Positions 45,510-54,930 of a stretch of 64,000 bases of DNA are shown here, piece after piece. The position numbers and the translations under genes are program-made. The DNA is from an uncultured Acetatifactor sp. (GTDB taxonomy: Bacteria; Bacillota; Clostridia; Lachnospirales; Lachnospiraceae): the NCBI GenBank assembly GCA_910580225.1, contig CAJTXE010000005.1, positions 1 to 64,000 of the forward strand, given 5' to 3'. Below the pieces are notes generated by a model. That model was not told the DNA's origin, did not search any database, and worked only from the letters and a program-made list of their open reading frames with translations. Within the stretch, counting starts at the first letter, position 1; the number at the start of each line of letters is the position of its first letter.

Positions 45510-48500
45510 TAGGAATATCCTTTATCTTTATGACTATATTATCAGAGCCATGGTGTTTTTCTTTTCGGATAAGAATAACATAGTGACAAGCCGCTATGTG
45601 CTTTATTTCGACAGTGAAAATAATATTAGGCAGTTCGAAAAGCGATTATTAGAAATATTATCGGATGCGGATGCTATAGATGATTTGAGGAAAAGTTCGG
45701 GGATTCAAGGATTATCTGTTGAACTTCTCCCGGAATATGAGATAAATAATGATGATGGAAAGCTTGAATACGCCGCTACACAGGTTAGGTTTACCGAGGG
45801 GAAATATAGCAAGACCATTGTATATATTCCCGATTATGATAGAAATGGGGGCTTGTTAGGGGATGCTTTCAAAAATAATATTAGAAATAAATTTGTAGAC
45901 GAAAAAGAAGATAAAGTTTTGTTTTATTTATCCGTAAAGAATATTGCCAGTGTAAATAAAACTACTGAAAATTTTCAAAAACCAGGATTGCCTCTATGTA
46001 TTGCTAAAGTATATGAGGATTTAGAAGATAGAATATCGAATGTGGACGGAGAGAATGAGAAAAAAACATTAAAATTTTCTTTGGATAAAATAATGCAAAA
46101 TAAACCGGAAACCGATAACTCTCTCATTGAATTTGCTTCAATTATGAGAATCCTGGAGAATAAATTGTTGGAGAATGAAGACTTTCATGATTTGCACTTA
46201 TTTTCCATGAGTATGACAGATTTGGGTAAAAATGATGGAAAGCTGTCAGATAATTATAAACTTCTTCGGGATATCAATATAGCAATTGAAGACCAGGAGG
46301 TAGAAAGCTGTCTTTCGGCATATGATGAAAGCTTGGCATTAGAGATTAAAAGATTATATGAAAAGCATGCAGAGGAATGGGACAAGCATATTTCCTATGA
46401 AGAAATTGAAAAGCGAAAAAAATCTGGTCAAAAGAAATTTAAGATTGAAGGGGTCACTGTAAAGGATGCTGATGGTACGGAACTTTCTACGGAATACTAT
46501 TCGAAGTTGGATGATAGTGCAATTTTGTTTTATACAGGGAGTTATGATAAAGAGAAAAAATTTTTGATTGAAATAAGGTGTACGCAACGTGCTGCAGTTG
46601 ACTCTGAAAAGACAAATTTCGATGAGATAGAGACGAATTCAAGAGGTACGTTAATCAAGGTATGTATAAATAAGCCAACAAATTTTTATCATGGTACAAT
46701 ATCTATTGTTGGGGGAAGGGAGAAAAAGAAATACAGTCTGGATGTAATTGTTATGGATACAGACTGTAAGTTTATGCCGGAAACATTTGTGGGGATAAAA
46801 AAGAAAAAGGATGGCTTAACGTTTCTCTTCGAAGTGGTTGATTATGCTTTGATATTTGGAGAAGAAGGGGCAGATGCAGAACTTGAAATCGATTGTACAG
46901 ATGTCTCCAAGATTCCCTATCGGATTAATTCCTCAAATAATACGACAGTTAAATTCAGACAATCTGCAGCGGATGAAATTATTGAAGAGTGTAATTTGGC
47001 TTTTTTAGTAGATGATGAATTTCAGTTAAATTCAAAGATTAGATTTGAGAGGCAAAAGTTAAGGATATTAAAGATTTATGAACTATTCAATAAGTGCAGT
47101 ATAGAGAAGAATACGTATTCCATACGTGAAGATGTCATTACAAACATATATCAGAAGAGTGATAAATTTAAAATAGACGAATTTACCGTTGCAGGAAGTT
47201 CATATAGGACAGAGCAATTATTTCATATTGAGCGGGAATTTGTGGAAAATAAGATAAGGTATGCAAGGGCGAACCGTTTATCGGATGTGAGCGAATTACC
47301 CTGTAATGTCCCTGCGGAAATAACTGCGGCCTATGATGCAATATGCGGATACTTTTCGTCTCGAAGCACTTGTGTATCTTTATGTCCTTATGACGATGAA
47401 TTGAAAAAACTTTATCATGACTATATTGCCGAGATTATGAAGTATATTGGAAAAGGGTCAAAGGACTTTAAACATAGCGATACGCTTCGGGAAGAGATTC
47501 ATAATATCCTTTATCTGGGAACGGTAATTGATACAGACGGATTCATATGGCTTACTCCTTTGTGTCCGCTTAGCGTGGCCTACCAGATGGAAATGAATGA
47601 AAGGGAAGAACAGATTATCAGATTTGATGAGGAGCTTTATTCAAGTTTAGGATATGGCTCACTTTTGCCTTTTATTTTGAATGCAGATGGAAAAATTTAT
47701 CAGACGATAAAAGGAAATTATCCCATTCAATGGGCCTGCTATTATGACGCAAAACAGGCAATAAAAGGTGATAAAAAGACATATTATGATAAGATAAAAG
47801 ACTATTATACCAAGTTTTCTTATTTATTTCAGAATATTCCTAACAATACCTTTATACTGAATATAGTTGGAATATATCATACACAGGAAATAATAGATGC
47901 TCTTATTGAGCTTTATAGAAAAAATAGTGATTTCAGAAAACTAAGGTTGGAGTTAAACTACTATTATCAAGGCCTTGGAAGAAATGAATTGGATGAAATG
48001 ACAAAGCCTGATTATATGAGAAGACGCGCTGAAAACGGTTTTGGAAAAAAGGATGCGGGTTTAGTCGATGGTTTCTGTGATTGGTATACAGAAAATCTAC
48101 AGTATTTTGCAAACAAGGATGAAGGAAAATTCGGCTATTCCCATATTACGTTTTGTGCTATGCAAGCAGATTTCCAGTCAAATAAGACAAATGCAATATC
48201 AAGGTCAAAGTCCGGAATCATGCTTGGCGGACTTGTATCGGATATTCCGTCCAGTTTAGACAGAGAAAGCGGATTTTATAAGTACGGATTTGGGGCGCAG
48301 TATATTGATGAAGCTTTGGATGATTCTATGTTATGCGAATTGGTAACTGCTTATAATGAGTTGGCAAATTGCGATATGGGCAGTCCGATTATTCGCGATT
48401 ATAGTATCGCGTTGGCAGTTCAAAATACCAAATCTCCAAAGTTAAAAGCAATTTATGATGCTTCTAATTGGGTGGTTTTTGTAGAGCCTCGAATTGATTT

Positions 48501-50808
48501 GGATTTCTTTATCAATCAGGAAGATAAGAATGATGACTTGATTATTATCCACTATCCGGATAAAAATATTACTGCAAGCGGATATTCATCTATTACGGTG
48601 ACAAAGAAATCCCAACAGTATATTGATGTGATAACAGCATATTTGAAAGGCAAATTGACCCAATATAGAAAGGATATGGATATAAAAGGGGTCATAAAAA
48701 ACTATAATGCATATAGCGGTGAATGGCTGATGTCTTTTGTCAAAAATAATTTGATTATGATTGATGAAAAGATAAGCTTAGTCTCTGCAATAAGATTTTG
48801 CAGAGTGTATTTTGCGTGTCTGATGCCTGAATACATCTGGATTCCGCTTGCATTAGATGAGATTTTACGAGTTACCGGCTCTATTGGAGGGACATTGACA
48901 AATTGTTTATTCTCAAAAAAAGCGTTGATTGAGAGGGAGATTATCGAAAAATTTAGTATGAATTCCGACGATATTCTGATGGCCGGTATTAAAGTAATAA
49001 ATTCGCAGCATATTTCTGTGAAATATGTTCCCATTGAGGTGAAACATGGGCAGGTGAATGCGGAAGTAAAGGAAAAAGCGCATAAACAGACTAAAAATAC
49101 AGCTATTCTGCTGTATCAGACCTTTGTTGATAAAGTAGATGATGAAGACATAAAGCGGATTGATAAGGTTATTTATCGGAATTATATGATGCAGCATGTA
49201 ATCTCTAATGTTGAAAAGATGGTGGCTTATGGAATTGTAGGGACAGATAAGGAAAAGTATGAAAAATTAATCAATTCGCCAGTTCGGGTTATGCTGTTAA
49301 ATGATAAGTATGACCTGGAGATGGAGACGGATGGTGAAAAATATGCTTTCTATTTTATGGAGGGCAGAAATAATGTGAGTCATCAAATGTGTGTTTCAGA
49401 TAATGTGACTGAAATTATGATACCGCTTAAAGGCATGTTCGAGTATCTGATTGATGAGAAAATTTTATTGGAAGCTGTGCAGGCTCTGGTTGAGACAGAA
49501 TTTCTTACAGATACACTTCATTATGATATAGCTGATGATGAAATGGTGGATTATGACAATCATGATGGTTTAGATGAGGAAGTCACAGAATTAAAAAGCA
49601 TAGTTCAGCCGGTTGCTGACAATTCGGCAGTGGGTCAAGAGTTTGAAGCGGAAACATTCCCCTCGAACAGTGTAGATGATATAAATGGAAGTCCGCAGTA
49701 TGCCCGAATTTTAATAGGACGTGATATAACAGGAGAACCAATCTACTGGGAATTTGGAAATAAGAACTTGGCAAACAGGCATTTACTGATAACAGGAACA
49801 TCTGGGCAGGGAAAAACCTATAGTATTCAGACGATGCTGTATGAACTGGCAAAAGTAAATATAAGAGCAGTAATTTTTGACTATACAGAAGGTTTTAATA
49901 AGAAACAATTGGAAAAATCTTTTGTAGATGCAATGAGTGATAAAATTAAAGAAAGATTTTTCTATTATGAGGGAGTCCCTATTAATCCTTTCATCCGCCA
50001 TGATATTGATTTGGGTGGAACCATAATGAAAGAAAAAGCTGCTGATGTTGCGTCAAGACTGGCAGATATTTTTTCCCATGTCTATGATTTCGGAGATCAG
50101 CAATCATCCGTAATTTTTTCCGCAGCATTAAATGGGATAAATACGCATGGCGATAAGATGAATATGACATATTTTAGGGCGGAACTGGAAGAAGTGCAGG
50201 AGAATAATAAAGTTGCTAAAACGGTCATTTCTAAGATGGAGCCTTTTTTTCAATCCATATCTTTCGAAAATGATTCAGACTTTGACTGGGGAGATGTGCT
50301 GTATGGAGAGGAGAGCGAAATTAATATTTTTCAATTAACTGGAATTAATCGGGAAATGCAGGTTATTATAACGGAATTAATGTTGTGGGATGCCTGGTAT
50401 TATACGAAGAAATTTGGTAATAAGGATAAACCATTTGTCGTTGTGCTAGATGAGGCGCAGAATTTGTCCCATAAAAAGAGTTCTCCAAGTGCAGTTATAT
50501 TGACGGAAGGAAGGAAATTTGGATGGTCTGCATGGTTTGCAACACAATCCTTGAAAATCTTAAAGGATGACGAGGTTGTTCGTTTATTGCAGGCGGCATA
50601 TAAACTATATTTTAAGCCTACAGATGACGAAATAATAAAAATTGCAAGGCAGCTAGACCCTACAGGTGAAAGTAATTGGACAGCAGAGGTGAAAAGACTT
50701 AAAAAAGGGCGATGTATTGTGGTTGGAGATCGACTCAAAAAGAATGGCACATTTGGGGGAAGTCAGCCAGTGGTAGTTTCTGTTTCTTCTTTTGAAGAAA
50801 GAATTTGA
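45490..50808 (+). CDS. dptH: DNA phosphorothioation-dependent restriction protein DptH
   Basis: A 1772-aa protein, the largest in the window. ATG at 45490 (MSNKSNNRN) has GAGGAGG 7 bp upstream, inside dptG. The N-terminal ~1400 residues are mostly helical with no motifs I recognise. The C-terminal 340 residues form a HerA/FtsK-type motor: Walker A GTSGQGKTYS at about 1436, Walker B PFVVVLDEAQNL at about 1648, then SAWFATQSLKILK, which is a typical arginine/sensor region. This is the expected layout of DptH. It is the presumed DNA-translocating engine of restriction. Confidence 0.88.
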   Translation: MSNKSNNRNILYLYDYIIRAMVFFFSDKNNIVTSRYVLYFDSENNIRQFEKRLLEILSDADAIDDLRKSSGIQGLSVELLPEYEINNDDGKLEYAATQVRFTEGKYSKTIVYIPDYDRNGGLLGDAFKNNIRNKFVDEKEDKVLFYLSVKNIASVNKTTENFQKPGLPLCIAKVYEDLEDRISNVDGENEKKTLKFSLDKIMQNKPETDNSLIEFASIMRILENKLLENEDFHDLHLFSMSMTDLGKNDGKLSDNYKLLRDINIAIEDQEVESCLSAYDESLALEIKRLYEKHAEEWDKHISYEEIEKRKKSGQKKFKIEGVTVKDADGTELSTEYYSKLDDSAILFYTGSYDKEKKFLIEIRCTQRAAVDSEKTNFDEIETNSRGTLIKVCINKPTNFYHGTISIVGGREKKKYSLDVIVMDTDCKFMPETFVGIKKKKDGLTFLFEVVDYALIFGEEGADAELEIDCTDVSKIPYRINSSNNTTVKFRQSAADEIIEECNLAFLVDDEFQLNSKIRFERQKLRILKIYELFNKCSIEKNTYSIREDVITNIYQKSDKFKIDEFTVAGSSYRTEQLFHIEREFVENKIRYARANRLSDVSELPCNVPAEITAAYDAICGYFSSRSTCVSLCPYDDELKKLYHDYIAEIMKYIGKGSKDFKHSDTLREEIHNILYLGTVIDTDGFIWLTPLCPLSVAYQMEMNEREEQIIRFDEELYSSLGYGSLLPFILNADGKIYQTIKGNYPIQWACYYDAKQAIKGDKKTYYDKIKDYYTKFSYLFQNIPNNTFILNIVGIYHTQEIIDALIELYRKNSDFRKLRLELNYYYQGLGRNELDEMTKPDYMRRRAENGFGKKDAGLVDGFCDWYTENLQYFANKDEGKFGYSHITFCAMQADFQSNKTNAISRSKSGIMLGGLVSDIPSSLDRESGFYKYGFGAQYIDEALDDSMLCELVTAYNELANCDMGSPIIRDYSIALAVQNTKSPKLKAIYDASNWVVFVEPRIDLDFFINQEDKNDDLIIIHYPDKNITASGYSSITVTKKSQQYIDVITAYLKGKLTQYRKDMDIKGVIKNYNAYSGEWLMSFVKNNLIMIDEKISLVSAIRFCRVYFACLMPEYIWIPLALDEILRVTGSIGGTLTNCLFSKKALIEREIIEKFSMNSDDILMAGIKVINSQHISVKYVPIEVKHGQVNAEVKEKAHKQTKNTAILLYQTFVDKVDDEDIKRIDKVIYRNYMMQHVISNVEKMVAYGIVGTDKEKYEKLINSPVRVMLLNDKYDLEMETDGEKYAFYFMEGRNNVSHQMCVSDNVTEIMIPLKGMFEYLIDEKILLEAVQALVETEFLTDTLHYDIADDEMVDYDNHDGLDEEVTELKSIVQPVADNSAVGQEFEAETFPSNSVDDINGSPQYARILIGRDITGEPIYWEFGNKNLANRHLLITGTSGQGKTYSIQTMLYELAKVNIRAVIFDYTEGFNKKQLEKSFVDAMSDKIKERFFYYEGVPINPFIRHDIDLGGTIMKEKAADVASRLADIFSHVYDFGDQQSSVIFSAALNGINTHGDKMNMTYFRAELEEVQENNKVAKTVISKMEPFFQSISFENDSDFDWGDVLYGEESEINIFQLTGINREMQVIITELMLWDAWYYTKKFGNKDKPFVVVLDEAQNLSHKKSSPSAVILTEGRKFGWSAWFATQSLKILKDDEVVRLLQAAYKLYFKPTDDEIIKIARQLDPTGESNWTAEVKRLKKGRCIVVGDRLKKNGTFGGSQPVVVSVSSFEERI

Positions 50809-50831
50809 TTCAGGTTTTCAAGGCAAAAAGC

Positions 50832-51017
50832 ATGCCGGTGCGGTATATGAAGGCATCGGGGAAGGGGTTTTTCACTGACGCAGAAGGGTATGTCATTGCG
50901 CTTAAGGAGGAGTTGAAGCCAATAATTGGGAGTATTGTGATAAAGGAGCAGATGAAGGATATTATTGAGTATCGCACAATGGAGTATTATAGGAGACGGT
51001 ATCAGAATGGTGAGTAG
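50832..51017 (+). CDS. possible 61-aa remnant or small protein
   Basis: An open frame from ATG 50832 (MPVRYMKASGKGFF) to 51017, with no good ribosome binding site. Composition is less AT-rich than dptH. The C-terminus IEYRTMEYYRRRYQNGE is charged. It could be the last part of a broken gene left at the right island boundary. I do not recognise it. Confidence 0.35.
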   Translation: MPVRYMKASGKGFFTDAEGYVIALKEELKPIIGSIVIKEQMKDIIEYRTMEYYRRRYQNGE

Positions 51018-51079
51018 AGGAAGAGCAGGAAGAAAGGTGAAACAATAGACCTGCCAAAGATAAGAAAAAGGGGAATTTT

Positions 51080-53590
51080 ATGGATACAACATTTAGCGTA
51101 AAGCTGTCAGGTGAGCAGCAGCAGTTCATTGAAAAAGCATTGCAGGGAAAAAACATTCTTGTAGATGCCTGCATAGGAAGCGGAAAAACCACTGCCATTC
51201 AAAATTTGTGCAATGCGCTGGCGGGTACGAAAAAGGTTTTGTATCTGACTTACAATAAGCTTCTGAAACTGGATGCAAAGTCCAAGATCAAAAAGAGAAA
51301 CGTTACGGTAACGAACTATCATGGGTTTGCCTATATGGTTTTGAGCAGAAATGGTGTATCCGCAGGAATTTCCGATCTCATACAGACTTTCATTCAGAGG
51401 AAACCTTCGATCAATAAATACGATATTCTGATTATTGATGAATATCAGGATATTGAACAGGAGCTGGCAGAGCTGCTGCAGCTGATAAAAGACTGCAACC
51501 CGGATATGCAGATTATTGCAGTGGGTGATATGGAACAGAAAATATACGATAAAACGACATTAAATGTCGAATTATTTATGAAGGAATTTCTTGAAGATCA
51601 CCTTAGATTGCGGTTTACCCAGTGTTTTCGCCTGTCTGACGCTTTGGCGGCAATGCTTGGAAGGGTGTGGAAGAAAGAAATAAGAGGAGTGAATACCGGC
51701 TGCAGGGTGGAAGAAATGGAGAAGGAAGAGGTTCTGGCTTTTTTGGCAGAACAGGCTCCCGGGGACGTTCTGTGTCTGGGAGCAAGAACAGGGGCAATGG
51801 CCGATACCTTAAATACTTTGGAAGAAAGGTATCCCTGTAAATTCAATAAGCAGACAGTCTATGCAACCATATCCGATAATGATTCCATGGGAAAAACGGA
51901 ACCCAAAGAAGATTCCGCGATCTTTACAACATATGACAGCAGTAAAGGGTTGGAAAGAAAACTTTGTGTAATCTTTGATTTTACGGAGAGCTATTGGAGC
52001 GTAAGGATTTCAAAACCCCAGCAGTCCTATTTTATTTTGAGAAACATTTTCTGTGTCGCGGCCAGTCGTGGGAAAGATCATATTATTTTTGTGAAACCGG
52101 ATGAGGCTATGCTGTCTGAAAGAACACTATCAACACCCCTTGACACAAATCACAAATTTGAGGATTTGGATATCAGTGAGATGTTTGATTTCAAATATAA
52201 AGAGGATGTAGAGAAATGTTTTTCACTGCTGAAAATCAATAAGCTGATATCGGATGATCCTTCAACAATTGAGGTGAAAAGCCGGGACGGGCTGATCGAT
52301 TTGTCTCCCTGCATCGGAATATACCAGGAGGCGGTTTACTTTAAACATTATGAAATAGATGCGGCTATCAAGTTAAAGATTTTACTGAATCCGAAACTGC
52401 ACGGAGTGTATACAGAAGAGATAAAAAACAGCACATTGGATGAGAAAATATTATTCTTGGTGTCGCTTGATACCAGGCAGAAGAGATATCGGATGCAGGT
52501 GGAGACTCCCTTTGTCAACGAAGAACAAAGTGAGCTTATCAAATCCAGGCTGAAGACGCGGTTGGGCAGAGACGAGGCTGCCCAGGTGGAGTGCCGAATT
52601 GATTTTTATGATGAAAAAAGTGATCAAGTCCGGTTTTCTGTCAAGGGTTTTGCTGATGCTGTCAAGGATGATACTGTTTATGAATTAAAATTCGTATCGG
52701 AATTGACGCATGAACATTTTCTGCAGTGCGCCAGTTATATGGTTGCAATGCAGAAACAAAAGGGGATTCTGTGGAACACCAGAGATAACACGTCCTATGA
52801 GATAGAAGTGCCGAACCGAAAAGCTTTTTTGAATGCAGTTACAAAAGCAATTACCAAGGGGGCCATGGAAACCTATTTTGAACCGGATGTAACAGGGGAG
52901 AAAACAGCAGCGGATCAAAGCGATCAGTTTGCGGTAATTGATACCGAGACAAACTGGAATGATGAGGTAATGTCCATTGGCATTGTAGTTGCCGATGCAA
53001 AAACCAGGGAAAGAATTGACTCCAAATATTACATAATTGATCCGGAGTACAGGGTGGGCGGAATGTTCTCCGGTGAATTGAGGCTTGCCGAGAAAGGCGT
53101 GCGCGTTACCGGAAGAAAGCAGGCCTTGAAAGAAATCAGCGAATGGTTTGCTTCATATCAGATACAGAAACTTTTTGCCTATAATGCTTCCTTTGACAAG
53201 AAACATTTGCCGGAATATTCAGGGTATGAATGGTATGATATCATGCGTTTAGCGGCGTACCGTCAATATAATAAAGCGATTCCGGATTCTGCGGAATGCT
53301 ATAAAACCGGAAGAATGAAACAGGGATACGGCGTTGAAAATATATTGAAAATGCTTAGCAGGGACAAGGAATATCGCGAGACACATAATGCTGTTTTGGA
53401 TGCGGAGGACGAACTGAAAATAATGCAGTTACTGGGGGATGATATAAGCCAATATGATATTGCGCTTATCTCAGCCGGGAAAAATCCGGTTACGGAACAG
53501 CAGGAAAAGGCAGCGAAAGTACCTGAAAATATTCCGGAAACTTCTAAAAAGAAGAAGGGGATTTTGGCTAAACTCTTCAATAGAAAATAA
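51080..53590 (+). CDS. SF1 helicase - PD-(D/E)XK nuclease - DnaQ-like exonuclease fusion
   Basis: An 836-aa protein; start at 51080 follows AAAGGGGAA. Residues 1-375 form a UvrD-like helicase with motif I CIGSGKTT (32-38), motif II LIIDEYQDIE, motif III VGDMEQKIYD, motif V YDSSKGLERK and motif VI CVAASRGKDH. Residues about 480-600 carry a RecB/Cas4-like nuclease core (GFADAV, D near 526; YELKFV, E-x-K near 535). Residues about 615-790 are a DEDDh exonuclease: VIDTETNW (Exo I), AYNASFDKKH (Exo II), HNAVLDAED (Exo III). All three appear intact. It follows the phosphorothioation island by about 270 bp. It may process DNA ends after restriction or act as separate defence; this is inferred. Confidence 0.85.
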   Translation: MDTTFSVKLSGEQQQFIEKALQGKNILVDACIGSGKTTAIQNLCNALAGTKKVLYLTYNKLLKLDAKSKIKKRNVTVTNYHGFAYMVLSRNGVSAGISDLIQTFIQRKPSINKYDILIIDEYQDIEQELAELLQLIKDCNPDMQIIAVGDMEQKIYDKTTLNVELFMKEFLEDHLRLRFTQCFRLSDALAAMLGRVWKKEIRGVNTGCRVEEMEKEEVLAFLAEQAPGDVLCLGARTGAMADTLNTLEERYPCKFNKQTVYATISDNDSMGKTEPKEDSAIFTTYDSSKGLERKLCVIFDFTESYWSVRISKPQQSYFILRNIFCVAASRGKDHIIFVKPDEAMLSERTLSTPLDTNHKFEDLDISEMFDFKYKEDVEKCFSLLKINKLISDDPSTIEVKSRDGLIDLSPCIGIYQEAVYFKHYEIDAAIKLKILLNPKLHGVYTEEIKNSTLDEKILFLVSLDTRQKRYRMQVETPFVNEEQSELIKSRLKTRLGRDEAAQVECRIDFYDEKSDQVRFSVKGFADAVKDDTVYELKFVSELTHEHFLQCASYMVAMQKQKGILWNTRDNTSYEIEVPNRKAFLNAVTKAITKGAMETYFEPDVTGEKTAADQSDQFAVIDTETNWNDEVMSIGIVVADAKTRERIDSKYYIIDPEYRVGGMFSGELRLAEKGVRVTGRKQALKEISEWFASYQIQKLFAYNASFDKKHLPEYSGYEWYDIMRLAAYRQYNKAIPDSAECYKTGRMKQGYGVENILKMLSRDKEYRETHNAVLDAEDELKIMQLLGDDISQYDIALISAGKNPVTEQQEKAAKVPENIPETSKKKKGILAKLFNRK

Positions 53591-53658
53591 AATGGAAGGT
53601 TGCATTAATACCTGAAATGTAGAAATAATGTAGAAATCTGGAAGAGAAACTTATCTGA

Positions 53659-53811
53659 AATGCACTTTTGCTGTATTCATTTAGATGGAACCGGATCATA
53701 TCCCATGGCGAAGCAGCAGGAATTTTAGGAATCAGAAAAGAATTGGTTGACATCTACGATAAATTATCGTTTATAATATTGTTCAGGAAAGAAGAGGTGA
53801 AGAATTTGTGA
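53659..53811 (+). pseudogene. 3' fragment of an ORF coupled to the DUF3990 gene
   Basis: An open frame from after a stop at 53656 reads SHGEAAGILGIRKELVDIYD and ends in TGA at 53809-53811, overlapping the next GTG start by 4 bases (GTGA). There is no ATG or ribosome binding site at its head, so it looks like the tail of a truncated gene. Its former identity is unclear. The gap 53591-53807 otherwise holds nothing I recognise. Confidence 0.35.
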
Positions 53812-54281
53812 TACTCTACCATGCAAGTAAAGAAATAGTTGAATTTCCAGAAGTGCGTAAGACAAGGTATACAAAAGATTTTTCATGGGGATTTTATTGT
53901 ACCGCAAATTTCCAACAAGCGGTAAGATGGGCCAACCGTGGGGAGGGAGATCCAATTATCAATTACTATTCCTATGAACCATGTGATGGATTATCTATTT
54001 TAAAATTCGATAAGATGACAGACGAATGGTTAGATTTTATTGCCAGATGCAGAAGCGGCGAAACACATCCGTATGATATTGTAGAAGGACCGATGGCGAA
54101 CGATACCATATGGAATTATGTAAATGATTTCCTTTCAGGCAGGATAAACCGCAGGCAGTTTTGGGTACTGGCAGAATTTCGGTATCCTACGCATCAGATT
54201 AGTTTTCATACACTTTCGGCACTTAATTGCCTGACTTTTAACAGGAGTGAAATTGTATATGACAGAAAAGCAAAAAAATGA
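53808..54281 (+). CDS. DUF3990 family protein
   Basis: A 157-aa protein from a GTG at 53808, preceded by GAAGAGGTGAAG. The DUF3990 signature is clear: ILYHASKEIVEFPE, then RYTKDFSWGFYCTANFQQA and RWANRG. I believe DUF3990 belongs to the ADP-ribosyltransferase-like superfamily, where 'LYHGS' and 'DFGxGFY' correspond to the H and Y/S motif strands. The usual context is a short operon with DUF3791-type partners, considered a possible toxin or effector module. It overlaps the next gene by 23 bp and appears translationally coupled to a fragment upstream. Confidence 0.8.
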   Translation: MILYHASKEIVEFPEVRKTRYTKDFSWGFYCTANFQQAVRWANRGEGDPIINYYSYEPCDGLSILKFDKMTDEWLDFIARCRSGETHPYDIVEGPMANDTIWNYVNDFLSGRINRRQFWVLAEFRYPTHQISFHTLSALNCLTFNRSEIVYDRKAKK

Positions 54282-54702
54282 TTTTTTTTATGTCTGTTCT
54301 TTAATTGAATATATTGCACGCCAAACGCAGAATAAGCGCGGTACTATTGTTAAATTATTCGGGAGGAAAGGGATTGATAAGCAGCTATATGATGCGGAAG
54401 TAAATCATTGCCTTTCATTTGAACAGGTAAGTGATGAATTAATTGAGCAGTATAAAATTTCAAAAGGCGATTTTGATACAATTACCGAATGCAAATATAC
54501 GATTCCCAGTTTTTTGGATATCGGAAAATTGTATTGCATTATGATTGAAGACTGTGCGGAAGAGGGAAAAGAAGTTGACGAATTGATTAACATTTTTTCT
54601 TCCTTTATCAGTGATAAAATATCTGATTTTCAGACGGATATTTATTATCAGAATCCAAGTTATCTGGAATGTTCTTATCGGGCAGGGTGTTTATTGGACT
54701 AA
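54259..54702 (+). CDS. DUF3990 operon partner (DUF3791-like helical protein)
   Basis: A 147-aa protein from ATG 54259 (MTEKQKND), 9 bp after AGGAGTG inside the DUF3990 gene. The first half is helical and ends in a FDTITECKYTIPSFLDIGKL segment, the second half in LINIFSSFISDKISDF. Partner genes of DUF3990 are usually DUF3791; this is longer and only loosely similar, possibly two fused units. If DUF3990 is a toxin, this could be an immunity or chaperone protein, as inferred from coupling alone. Confidence 0.6.
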   Translation: MTEKQKNDFFYVCSLIEYIARQTQNKRGTIVKLFGRKGIDKQLYDAEVNHCLSFEQVSDELIEQYKISKGDFDTITECKYTIPSFLDIGKLYCIMIEDCAEEGKEVDELINIFSSFISDKISDFQTDIYYQNPSYLECSYRAGCLLD

Positions 54703-54842
54703 GAAATCATATATGATTTTACGGTGATTAGAAGCATTTTCCCCTGTCAATGGCAGAAGACAGGAAACATCCCAATATCTGGAACAAGAGCCTTGCGGGA
54801 ACCTTGGCTGATATGCGGGACTTTTTCGGAATATTTCAGAAT

Positions 54843-54878
54843 GCCATGTGCGGCTGCCTGCGGGCAGCCGCACATGGC
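54843..54878. other. perfect 16-bp stem hairpin
   Basis: GCCATGTGCGGCTGCC (54843-54858), TGCG loop, GGCAGCCGCACATGGC (54863-54878). The stem is perfect. No T-tract follows on either strand, so it is not a standard terminator. It lies in the convergent gap 54703-54930 between the DUF3990 operon and the protease gene and may block read-through or be a palindromic element. Confidence 0.6.
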
Positions 54879-54930
54879 GCAAAAGATGCAGTCTCAGGTA
54901 CAAAAGCAGAACTGTTCAAAGAGCCATACC

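Noticed and set aside
28130..50808. BREX system
   Set aside because: A BrxC-like ATPase and DUF4007 are present, but no PglZ, BrxL, BrxA/B or adenine methyltransferase; the DndC/A/D and DptFGH set fits phosphorothioation better.
26700..54702. Prophage or intact integrative element
   Set aside because: No integrase, transposase, portal, terminase, relaxase or conjugation gene is recognisable; only composition and boundary relics hint at transfer.
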